Below, in pieces: positions 26,505-37,827 of a stretch of 64,000 nucleotides of DNA. The stretch comes from Solenopsis invicta (lineage: Eukaryota; Arthropoda; Insecta; Hymenoptera; Formicidae). The stretch is from the NCBI RefSeq assembly GCF_016802725.1, contig NC_052669.1:19683770-19747769 (forward strand), read 5' to 3'. Position 1 is the stretch's first letter. Each line of letters starts with the position of its first letter. The notes beneath the pieces were generated by a model, which did no database searches, was not told where the DNA came from, and saw nothing but the letters and a program-made list of their open reading frames with translations. The translations under genes were made by a program, and so were the position numbers.

Positions 26505-27340
26505 TTTTCACGGCGAACGCGACGCACGTTCGGACACACTTCTTCCGCACTCGTCGTCGCGGTTACCGCGCGGCTCACATTTTCTTTACCTCGATTTCGC
26601 GGAATCCCGACACACACACGCGCGCGCGCGCGTACGCGCCGCGTCCTTCTTACCCGAGGGACGATTCGCGGCTGGACGACGGCAATGACGACGACGACGA
26701 TGACGGACAACAGGCCTCGGGACGACGACGGGAACGACGAATTGTAAACGACTTCGCGAACGTCGATGTCGTACAGCGACGGTGCTCCATGTGAACTTAG
26801 CCGCGTGTGCCGCGCGAAAATTGCGGGAGTGTCACGTGATACCGCACTGTTGTACCTCGACAGGACGCGGACGGGGCGAGGGGGTGGGAGGAGGGAAAAA
26901 CGGAGGGAATCGCCGCTGCTGTCAGCCGGTAGCGCGTGCTACCTGTTTTGAAAGAAGTGTGCGCCCGCCACACCAGCCCATGCCGCACTGCTACACCGCG
27001 GTCAGGTGTTTCAAGCCAGCCGGCCGCCACGCGAGCGGAGCCGCGACGACATCTCCCGAACGTTCACCGAAGCGCCGGTCGCGGTCGCGCGCGCGCGAAA
27101 TCCGAGTCTATCGTCACGTGAGCCGCGCACCCACTCCACGCTCCGTTCCGTCTCCCCCTCGACCGCGGCGACCCCGCGTCCGTCGCCAATTTCATTCATG
27201 GGGACACGCGCTTTTCACTTCCCTCCGCGGACCAGCGACCGCCCCAGCTCGCGCACGCGCGTCCCGCTTCCCGCTTCCCGCTGTACGCGCTTGTCCGCGC
27301 GCGATTGTATCGTTATCTCGTTTTATGTTAAGTTTTATAT
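26505..27340 (-). promoter_or_regulatory. CpG-rich island, probable 5' UTR and promoter of the signal-peptide exon
   Basis: About 850 bp of GC- and CpG-rich sequence, sharply distinct from the AT-rich flanks, directly upstream of the minus-strand signal-peptide exon. It includes alternating CG/CA runs near 26610-26640 and 27085-27100. Long overlapping ORFs in most frames reflect the lack of AT-rich stop codons rather than coding. Promoter function is inference from position and composition. Confidence 0.4.
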
Positions 27341-28429
27341 CTCAAAACATTATCGAAAATACAAAAGTTTCATCGACTATTCTGGTATTGCTTGCATATG
27401 CATATCTGTGCAGCTCAGTAGGCACTTATCACAGAATTTATTTGTTACATATCTCTCTGTCAAAGCTTCCATAAATATGAAAATCATTATTAATTCTTAA
27501 CCATGCTATGGTTTTTATTTTGTACTTTATATTATTACGTAATGTTATTATATGTTATATGTAATATCATTAATTACAACCGCACCGTTTCGCGCCATCT
27601 CGCGCCTTTAACCTCCCCTCGTTACCGGCTCGAAATCGTTTCCACAATCGACATTTCTGATATTCTCGTTCGCAGGAAGATAAGAGAAACGACAACGCGA
27701 TAATTCCACGGTTGCTGCATCAAGCTATGCGTTTAGATCCTTCTTGAAAAACTCATCTCTCTCCCTTTCTCTTTCTCTCTAGCGCGATACCCCGCGGACT
27801 GTACCTGCTTGAAAAATTTTCGACACGCGCCGTAAACGCAACGGACGGACCGGTTAATCTGCGTTTACCTTATCGGCCTCCCGGCTTTCCTCTTTCCCTC
27901 CTCGTTCCGTTCCCACCTCTGCCCTCTCTGTCGGCCGCGAAGCGGGCCGAGCGGGACAAGCGGTCTGCGGTTTTCCATCCCGTGGAGGAAAGACGCGCGG
28001 TCGATGCACCTGGATCGCGGATACGGATGCTATCGTGGAGCGGTGTGACGTTTGCCGCGAATCGCAATAATCGCGCTCGCACTGCCGCCGCGGCGCGAGT
28101 GCAAGCGCGGGAATTATTAACCTCCCCGACGATTCCCATTCTACGTATTTGTTATTATGTAAGGGCACATTTTTTAATTCTTAACTATCCTGAGGTCATC
28201 AGGTGACTCAGTTTGTAAGATTTTTCTTCAAGACCAGCATTATGTATTTGGATTTTGTTTAATTGTCAGCTGTTTTGATTTCTTTCTGAAATAATCACAG
28301 ATGCATTCATGTGCAAAATCGAGACAAAAGATCCTGCGTAAAATTGAAAAATATTATTAAATACTAAGAATAGGAATTAGAATTTTAGAATCAATTTCCT
28401 CAATAAATTCTACAGATAAATAATACTAA

Positions 28430-28853
28430 CTACACCCAAAGAAAAGTTTCCTTGAGTAAAAAAATATTTGCTTGAATCAAAGAAACTTGTACATTGCTGT
28501 ACGGTTAAAGAAAAGTTTCTTTGATTGGAAGACAATTTTCGGTTGTTCTTTTTATTAAAATTAAAGAAATGCTTTAGTTATGCAACGCAAACCGTTTTTT
28601 AAATGAAAGAAATATATTTTTAAATCCAATTTTTAAAAACAAATAAATTATTTTTTACATTGCTGTCAGTACTTTCTTCGAATTAAAAAATTATTTGTTT
28701 AAATAAAATGAATAATTAGAACAATATATGTGTAAAGTCATTTTTTGAAATCAAATCAATTTTTATTCTCCGCAAAAGTATTTTCCCTACAACTTAAAAA
28801 AAAACCAAGTTAAACAATTTCATCAATTTAAACATAATTTTTCTCTAAATGTA
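28430..28853. mobile_element. Possible longer hairpin element, degraded
   Basis: CTACACCCAAAGAAAAGTTT at the left and TTTTTCTCTAAATGTA at the right are roughly inverted, and the interior is AT-rich with repeated AAAGAAA and TTTAAA blocks. The match is weaker than in the other hairpin elements, so the borders are uncertain. Confidence 0.25.
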
Positions 28854-30605
28854 TGCTGTATTTCGTATACCACATTAATGTGTTTTATCTTATTAATTAA
28901 TATCCATTGTTACATTTAATAAAAAATTGATTCTAAAATTTTAATTCTTATTCCTAATATCTAATATTTCTTCATTGTACACAGACCCTAAGACATCTTT
29001 TAAAATGTTTTATTATCTTTAAATCACTTTGTCCCAATTTTTTATATATTTGTTATTAAGATGTCAACGTTCTTTTTTCAATTTTTTAAATTAATCAAAT
29101 ACATCAAAATCATAACAATAAAATCTATTATTTATTTCAGCCTAAATAGATTGGGTCACTAATAACCTCTCGACATTTTGTATGTAATAAGAAAAAAACC
29201 CTAAGTTAGTTAAGAATTAATAATGATTTCTGTTATATTTATGAAAATCTTGAGAGATTTGTTATAAATAATCTCTATGAGTGCTTATTGAGCTATTATT
29301 TCTTACCATGATATTCAAAGAGATAAAGAAAATGTATTTAGTATGTACTTTAAAAAGATTAATTATAGACTTCTTTCTCTTTCTCGTAATTTACGAACAT
29401 AAATAATTGTAAGAAGCGATAATGACTACGATATGAATGTAAACAATATTTCACAAATATAGTTATAGAGATTAAAGATTCAATCGATAACAACTCATAA
29501 ATTAACTTCTAATAAGAAATGTGAGTTTCCACGTTGATTAGAAAATACCGATACTTCAAATTTTATCGATTCAATTGATAAAAAGTCATAAATTAACCTT
29601 TAATCAATGAGAAATACAATTCAAATGTTCCATCAAATAGATTCTGAAGATAGCGAGCTTATCTCCATTGCTTTTAATAAAATATCAGGAAATAATTACC
29701 ATAAAGATAATTCATTTATATGCATTTAAAGATTTGCAATTTCGTTATTCATAAGAGATTTGCGAACAGGAGTTTGTAAATAAGCGTATTCATCCAGTTA
29801 GCATTTATTGATTACAAGATTAGATAACTACTTAAAAAATTAAAAGTTGAATAATAAATTTACGAATAAAATATTAAATTTGTTTAATAAACACACACTA
29901 TAATTGAGTAATTTAATTTTAAAACTTTGAAATTTCTAATTTAATATAAATAATACTTTTCAAAACTTATTTATAATTTAACTTAAGTTCATTGAATTTT
30001 AACGTAATTTTTAATTAGTTGATTTTTTATTCATGTAACTTTTAACTAAATTAATTTTATAAGCTATTAACTTTAACTTTTCAGTTAAAAATATACATTA
30101 CTTATCCAATCTTGATGGTTTATCACTCGTATTAATTCATTAACGCAGAAGCATTTTTATTTATAAACTCAAAAAAGGTAAGCACGAGTCTGACGCTAGT
30201 TTTAGAATTGCGATCCTCCGATTCACGACTGCTAATACGTTCTCGTGGTTTATGTGAGCCTCCCGAAAAAAGGGCACGTGCTCCCCGAGTGCTCGTAAAC
30301 ACGTTTCATGGAACATGCCAGTCCGAAGAAAACAACATCGTCTTCGTTGCCCACTCCAGTCCGCATCGTCGTACGTGTCCGCGATATCGCGCGCGAGAAT
30401 CTACCGCGGTATCTAATGCACGATGTAGTGCGATACGCACAGGACGCACGAGCCGCGGGAGTCCCTGGAGACTCGCGCGAATAAATTGAATAGCGAGTCT
30501 TATCAGAGGCCTCGTCTTTATCGGGATGCGAACTCACCTGACCTGAAAATCAAAATCAATTAATTACTCCAAATGATGCAACCCGTCACGGAGACAATAA
30601 AAAGA

Positions 30606-30806
30606 CATGCCATGCAATTATGAACACTACCGCGTGCCCATTATCGTACGCCAATGCCTGCACAAGAATTCTAAAGCTTTCCCGAAGTATTCAAAATTTT
30701 TGTGCTCAACTCCATGATCGAAAAACCGACTCTGAAGTGAGCTCACCACTCCCCAACCACTGACGACAATGCCGTCGATATTATGGAGGTCACTGCCTAC
30801 TTTTCG
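30606..30806. repeat. Second copy (reverse orientation) of the 13.57-13.76 kb dispersed repeat
   Basis: About 200 bp match the complement of the centre of the 13399-14021 structure, with shared blocks such as GTGAGCTCACTTCAGAGTC and CGGGAAAGCTTTAGAATTC (in the 13-kb orientation). Small indels separate the copies. Together they define a dispersed repeat family of unknown type. Confidence 0.55.
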
Positions 30807-30870
30807 GCGAAGTCCACTGCTAAATTTTGCCCCAATGCCGGCTGTGAATTTCCCCTCGCGTGTTTCCAAA

Positions 30871-30901
<31 letters not shown>

Positions 30902-30968
30902 TTGATAAAGCGACTTGATGTACTTAGGTCGTAATGTAAATTCGATTCTACGTCTTTTTTATTTTTTG

Positions 30969-31010
<42 letters not shown>
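30871..31010. repeat. (AG)n and (CT)n microsatellites in inverted arrangement
   Basis: An AG run at 30871-30900 and a CT run at about 30973-31010 are separated by about 72 bases, so the two can pair. The ORF across them is low-complexity only. Confidence 0.7.
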
Positions 31011-31013
<3 letters not shown>

Positions 31014-31157
31014 ATTTCTTTCGTTTTTCTAATGGTTCGCAATTTTTTCTTTCTTTCAAAGAATGAAGTCTCACGAAAGTGACTAATTTTCAAATTAAAT
31101 TCGACACAAGTTGAGATTGCAAATTAACACAGCGACACAATTTACAATTTGAAAATA

Positions 31158-31397
31158 TTACACTGAACAAAAGTTATTAACTTGACTAAATTTTTCAACT
31201 AGATTAAATTTTTTTAGTTGAAATATTTATGTGGTATTTGACTTAAATACATAAAATACTGGAACTTTAGTTTAAACATTTATATATTTAACTCTTAACT
31301 ACATATATAGTTAACTTAAATACATAAATACTTAAACTAAATGAATTTATCAAGTTAAAAAAATTTAATCAAGTTAACTACTTTTTTCTCAGTGTAT
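31158..31397. mobile_element. Hairpin MITE-like element, family E
   Basis: Ends TTACACTGAACAAAAGTTA and TAACTACTTTTTTCTCAGTGTA are inverted; the interior has complementary AACTTGACTAAATTTTT and AAAAATTTAATCAAGTT blocks. No coding capacity. Confidence 0.5.
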
Positions 31398-31544
31398 ATT
31401 TGACAATTTCTTGAATCAATTTCTATGAATCAAAACCTATCAAGTTCTATACATAAATAAATCAAATTTATTTTCGAACAGAGAAATAATCAAATAATAT
31501 TAGCAAATACTGCTCTATTCAAATTGCTTATTTAATTTACTCAC

Positions 31545-31601
31545 TCAGTTGTTACTGTTGCTGCTGCTGTTACTGCTGCTGTGTGTCATTTCCTGTTGAT
31601 T
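31545..31601 (-). other. Possible untranslated or micro-exon with Ser/Asn codon repeats
   Basis: On the minus strand 57 bases sit between a good acceptor (TATTTTCAG) and a consensus donor (GTGAGT). The content is AGC/AAC triplet repeats. One frame is open until a TGA that abuts the donor; the other two have stops. A 5' UTR exon of the minus-strand gene at 26.5 kb would fit the order. Inference only. Confidence 0.2.
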
Positions 31602-32040
31602 CTGAAAATATAATAATGAATTACTACATAAATATAAAGAATTATTACATAAATATAAAGAATAATTTACAGTTATCAGAATGTTCGCAATAATTATTTG
31701 CAATTTTTTTAAGTGCTCGTAGCATCATTATTAAATTAACAATCAATTTAATTTGTGATATTGTAGTATTGTTCGTTTTGTATGTTCTGGATCTACTCGC
31801 AGCAGACCCAAGCAGACCTGACTATCTTTAAGTTAAGATAGAGAAACTCTGGAAGTGAATCGTAAAGCAGGAAGTAAACTAGGTGAACCTAGTAGACCCA
31901 GAAGAAACAAAACAAACAATACTATAATCTCATGAGTTCATGACTGTTCACATATAAATATCGTATATTATATTTTATAAATTTTACAAAACGTAAATGT
32001 ACAAATGGTTTTTTTTTAGTTGTCTTTATTTGATATTTTA

Positions 32041-33180
32041 TATGGAAATTTACATACAAAGAGTTATGCAGTTTTACAATGTAAGATTTTATAAGATTTT
32101 AATATTTATTTTTATACAAGACTTGTTATATGATAACAACTGCAATACCTGTTGCAGAATGTGTTATGCAACTTGATTTTACTCTAATAAACAATATTGT
32201 AAGCGTGCAATCATCCTAATTAATATTACATTTCATTTTTTTAAGAATTCAAGAAAAGCGAGTCTCGCTAAGACCCTTAAAGTCCATGATTATAAATTGA
32301 ACAAGTTACAGGAATAACAATTGCAATAAACTCTTCATTTTATCACTAGTTAACAGCTTCAGATTCATGTACTAACAGATAATATGTAATATTAAAGTTA
32401 AAGCTCAAAATGTAACTATTTCAGATCAAATATGGGAACGCGATCAACATTCTCATTGTAAAAAAATAAGATATCAAATGGACAAGAACAGGAATGTAAA
32501 GGCACAAATTTGAAACTGTTAACTAGTGATAAAATGAAGAACTTATTGCAATTGTAATGCCTGTAGCTTATTCAATTCATAATCAGTGACCTTAAAAATC
32601 TTAGCAAGATTCGCTTTTCCTAAAATCTTAAGCAAATAACATGTAATATTAATTGGAATAATTGTACTTATAATATCGTTTATTAGAATAAATATTTTAT
32701 TTAAAACTTTACATGCAAAGCGTTATGCAGTTTTACAGTGTGAGATTTTATAGGATTTTAATATTTGTTGTTATACAGATCTCGTTATGTGATAACAATA
32801 CCTGTTGTAGAAAGCATCATGCAACTTGGTACTACTCTAATAAACGATATTGTAAGCGTACAATCATCCTAATTAATATTACATGTCATTTACTTAAGAT
32901 TTTAGGAAAAGCGAGTCTCGCTAAGACCCTTGAGGTCCACGATTATGAATTGAGCAAGCTACAAGCGTTACAATTGCAATAAGCTCTTCAATTTATCACT
33001 AATTAACAGTTTCAAATTTGTATACTGATAGACAATATGTAATATTAAAGCTAGAGCCCAGAATCTAATTGTTTCAAGTCAAATGTGTGAAAGCGAACAT
33101 CGTTCTCACTGTAAATGTGAGATATCGAATAGGCGAGGGCAGGAAGATGAGGACACGAATCTGAAGCCACTTATACGAGG
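32041..33180. repeat. Triplicated block: two direct copies (about 475 bp) flanking an inverted partial copy
   Basis: Copy A (about 32041-32518) and copy C (about 32700-33180) are direct repeats of roughly 80 percent identity by eye. Copy B (about 32519-32690) is the reverse complement of the middle of the same unit. All contain a segment that begins after TTTTAG in copies B and C and ends TTGCAATAA; it is open in B and C and stopped early in A. No transposase or terminal repeat was recognised. Confidence 0.6.
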
Positions 33181-34908
33181 TATATCAATTAATAAAATAA
33201 TATATGTACCGAATTATTCTACGGCGATCGTCATTTCGCTGCCGATCTCTCATTCTCGAATTACACATTAATACCGGCCGCCCGATATTTTATTCGGCAT
33301 TCACGATACTGCGCGGATAACACATAATACGCGAACAAAAGCAAAAAGTGATATGTACGATCGCAGTCGATCAGGAGCAACAAAAATTGCGGAGCAAGCG
33401 GAGAATCGAGTAACGTCACACGAACACGAGCCAGCGACGAGACGCGACAAACTCGTACCGCTTCACGAACGAGACACGATCTGCATACAATCTTGGCACT
33501 CACGCTGCTACCACACTCGACACACCCGACGTTATATCCGCACGAAAACTTCAACACGAAGAACACGAAAGAAGCACGGATCGTCCGCCGATCACCAGTA
33601 CAGGTGATTACAGGCGGGTAGAGGACAAAACAACATGGCAGTGGCGGCGACTCGACGATCGTTGCCGACTAGCCGGCACGCCGGCCGGCATTATTCGCGC
33701 ACAATCAAAACTTGGAACGTACGACGAGAAGCACGGAACCGATACGTTGTACGTCCGATCAACGGCGACGACGGGGTAACAGTTAGATAAGGTTAGGCGG
33801 CCGCGCAGCTACGTAGTTAACGTAGTGCGTACCGGCCACGTGACGCATGCGCTCAGCGAACGTTGCCGAGCGACGGCGGAGATAGTCGAGCGCGTCGAGC
33901 GGCCGAGGCATCGCGGCAGCCTTGGCCACGTGCTTTACGATGCGAGTGGGGATGGAGAGGCGACCGAAACAGCGTGGCGCCTGACCTTGCACGGTCAACG
34001 ACACGAGTGAAGCTGAGGGCATTAACCGACGGTAGCACGTGCGCTTCGGAAAGTCTCTCTCGCTATGTTCATTTAACGTGACTACCGCGTCTCTTGATCA
34101 ACGACTTTGGGGGAGATCTACTTGCATCGCATGGCGTTACAAACTCTCGTAACTCATTTGCAGAGTTGTCGGTAATTAAAAAATTAAAAGTTAATACTTT
34201 TAATTTTACTTATTGTTAGTTAATTTTTAATGATTTAATTTTTAACTTTAACCATTTATTTTTGAAACACGTGAACTTTAATTCATTAACTTTTTACCGA
34301 AGTTAAAAATTTATTTATATAAAGAAAATTATAAAAGAAAAAATTGCAAAACAAGGAAAAAAGATAAAATGAAGTAAAGGTATAAAATGAAGAAAAAAAA
34401 GATAAGAGAGCGAATATATACAAAGGAATTAATGTAAATTTTTAATAATCGCTGGATTTGGTATAATATTTAAAAATTTTGATGTAAAAATAAAAATTTG
34501 TTTAAAGAAACAGTATCTTCTTTTCTGTCTTTTAGTAAAAACACATGTAGAAGATGGAAAGATACTATAAAACGTTAGATATAAAAAAACAATAGAAAAA
34601 GAAAAAAGAAGAACGAAAGAGGTTTTAAAATACGAAAAAAGATGAAGTTGAAGAAAAGAAAGAAAACAAAGAGGGGAAAGAGTTTAAAATAAAAGACGGA
34701 AGAAATAAAGAATAGTACCGAACATAAGTAAGTTGAAAAAATTTTTTTAATAATCATTAAATATTTTGTGATATTGCGATATTCTAATATTAAAATAAAG
34801 ATTTATTTAATTGAACATTATTTTCTTTTTTCACTTTTACTAAAAATTATATATAATATGCGATTGTATTGATTATATATATGGGGCACGTAAAGAGGTC
34901 CACCTAAT

Positions 34909-35347
34909 TATGTCCATTTTTAAAAATCTGAAAATATTTTTATAAATAATTCAATACATGTAAAATATCATACCATAAAGCAAATTTTAGGATCGCAATG
35001 AGATCCTCTCAAAAACTAATATTTTTTCAAATACAAAGTTATAATTTCAGTCGAAAGATAGACAATATCAATTTTTATTGGTTAATTATTTAAAATGGTT
35101 AATTTAAAACTACGTAAATATTATACGTAACTAACGTATATTATTTACGTAGTTTTAAATAATTAACCAATAAAAATTGATATTATTTACTGCAGCTTTT
35201 GGCTGAAATTATAATTTTGTATTTAAAAAAAATATTTGTTTTCAAGAGAATCCCATTGCAATCCCAAAGTTTGCTTTATGGTACGATATTCTTACATGTA
35301 TTGAAGTATCTTTGAAAGTTTTTCGAATTTTTAAAAATAGATATAAC
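34909..35347. repeat. Long palindrome, arms about 210 bp
   Basis: The left arm (about 34909-35120) and right arm (about 35135-35347) are complementary over most of their length. Matching blocks include CATACCATAAAGCAAA with TTTGCTTTATGGTACG, ATCAATTTTTATTGGTTAA with its complement, and AAACTACGTAAAT near the centre. Weaker outer symmetry may reach 34880 and 35680. No coding capacity. Probably a hairpin MITE or fold-back element. Confidence 0.6.
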
Positions 35348-37571
35348 TATTCATTTCTCTATTTAAACTAAAACATTAATTTTTTAAATACTATTAAATT
35401 TTTTGTTCATTAAAATTAACGTTTTTATCTGAATTATGAAAAAAATCGTATCTCTAAAAATGTTTTAATTTTAGCTACAAATGTTAAAAAAAGAAAAATT
35501 TCTATTTTTAATTTAAACGATAACCTTCAATATCTTTGATGCAAGGCATATAATACTTGCTTTTTTTATCATCAACCTTTTACAATATGTCCACTAACAT
35601 GTTTTCATTATCATTTTAAAAATCTCAAACAGTTTATTTTTAGATGGACTCATTTCATGTGGAATACCTCATATATATATTACGGTTAATTTGATTAATA
35701 TGGTTATTATACATAATAACCCCCCCCGGTTAATATGCATAATAATCCAATAAAGCTAATTTTGATAAATTTGAATAATGAAAGCAAAAATGTTTCTATG
35801 ACATTCTCGAGATGATCCTTAGGACGTATCCTAAATTAATATTAAATACATTCAACTTGTGTTAGAACAGGAAATTTTTTAATCAGAATACGAAGATAGA
35901 ACCACTTAGATTTTATTGTAAAAGAATTAAATGTACTACTACTTGTGTTTTATTTAAAAAATAAAGATATTATTTCGGTTTTATTTATTAAAATAATATC
36001 ACAGTTTTTTATGAAGTAAAGCTACAACTATTTGGATTGGAGTAGAAAGATTCTTGAATCAATATACAAAGATATTACTACTTGGATTTTATCTGTTAGA
36101 AGTTGTACAATAGTGTTATATATTTCAAAAAATAATATATCCTTTTAGCAATTTGCGCAATCAAAAGATTTCAAATATTTTTTAATAATACATATCACTT
36201 AGACTGAATTAGATTGCATAATTTTGTGATACTATTATTTTTTTTTTTAATTTATATATATCACTTTGATTGAAAAAAAAAAATATTTTTAAAGTTCACA
36301 TTTTCCTTAGATTCTAACTACACGGTCTCTAAAAAAAGCAACTTAATAGTTATGCAAGTAACATCGCTGTTATTGTAAAAACACTTAACGATGGACTTTG
36401 GATCTACAGCAAATTCTGTAACCAAATGTATACACAAGAAAATGCTGTTGAATTCACAGTCCCATTGGAAATGCAATATTAATAAGACAAAAGGATTAAA
36501 AGTATAGATAGTTACAAATATAAATGAAGAAATAAAAGAGCGCATTCCACTTGATGTTCACAATTAAAGCTCTTGAAATCATTTCATTCATCCTGTTCAT
36601 CAAAAATTAAACAAAAACAAATGACATACGCAAGCGTTGCAAGCCTTTTAACATAAATTTAGATAGTTGTTCGTCATGAAAGTGATATAAAAATAAATAT
36701 AAACATCGAATGGAAGCACGAGAAAGCATCGCGTTTCCGTCGCCGACTCTCCTTCCGTCGAGCCTGCGAATAAATGAAAAGAAATTAGTGGCGTTCACAT
36801 TACCAGTTACCGCGCTCTCATCGGGAGAGGACAAAATTTATTGCATCAAATTGGTTACAAAATACGCCATAAGTCTCACTCGATTTATCGCTGGCGTCGA
36901 CGGTACATACCCTCTACAATGTTACTCAGAGTCTTCCAGCTTCACCGCGTCTGTCTCTCTCTCTTTCTTCCTTGTTTTCTTGGACCACAGAACACTCTCG
37001 GGATAATAAAGTAGGATCCGATATCGAAGCATCGATATCCTTTAGTTAGGCGACAAGAGATAACAGGAATATCGTATTCCAACCGATTTCAAATGTTGCA
37101 TCAACGCAGCGACGTGCACAAAATATTTAAGCACCCGAAAAGAAAGAGCACCATCAAAAAATTTTTATTGCGGCTGTCGGGCGTTCCTCGCGAGGAATAA
37201 ATTAATCTTGCATTCGTTCAAGAAGGGCCTGGAATGCCTTGGGCCACTGCGAAGAAGCGCGTAATATACGAGGGCGCACGTACGTGCGCCCAAATATTCA
37301 TACACGATTCATCATGCGTCTCGCGGGAATTTAACGCAACAAACATTTATTCACGTGGCGAGCCGAACGAGGGGCGCACGGTGGGCGGAAAAGCACTTTC
37401 TGAACAAAAATCTGTCGATGTTTCGGTTCTTAATCAATTTGGAAAAAATTTATTTTTAACTTGTTGGAAATCGAACAGGCCCTAAGCCTGTTAAGAATAC
37501 GTAAATTTGGATCACGATCCAAATCAATAAGAACGGCCGATCCAATGAAATGAGCAAAAATTTACAAATAA

Positions 37572-37827
37572 CTACACGGAAAGAACGATTTTGCTGAAGT
37601 ATCTAAAAATGTAGCTGGATATACAGATCTGAAGAAATAATTTTATTGGACCATCAAAATAATTATGACGGATCTTCAAGCATGATGAGCAATCCTGCAA
37701 AAAGTTTTAACGTCCCACTAACCAATTGGAATGGTCCAACACAATTATTTTGATAGCTTAACAAAATTATTTTCAAATCTGCATCCAGATAAATTTTTAG
37801 GTACTTTAACAAGTTCTTTTAGTGCAG
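37572..37827. mobile_element. Hairpin MITE-like element, family F
   Basis: The left end CTACACGGAAAGAACGATTT and the right end AAGTTCTTTTAGTGCAG are imperfectly inverted. Interior arms TACAGATCTGAAGAAATAAT and its near complement add to the hairpin. No ORF. Confidence 0.45.

Noticed and set aside
26766..27500. Long plus-strand ORFs of up to 230 codons in the CpG island
   Set aside because: Arg/Pro/Ser-rich low-information translations open in several frames at once, as expected where stop codons are depleted by GC content; they lie opposite and upstream of the minus-strand signal-peptide exon.
30820..31074. Minus-strand ORF with Arg-Glu and Ser-Leu repeats
   Set aside because: Translation of AG and CT microsatellites only.
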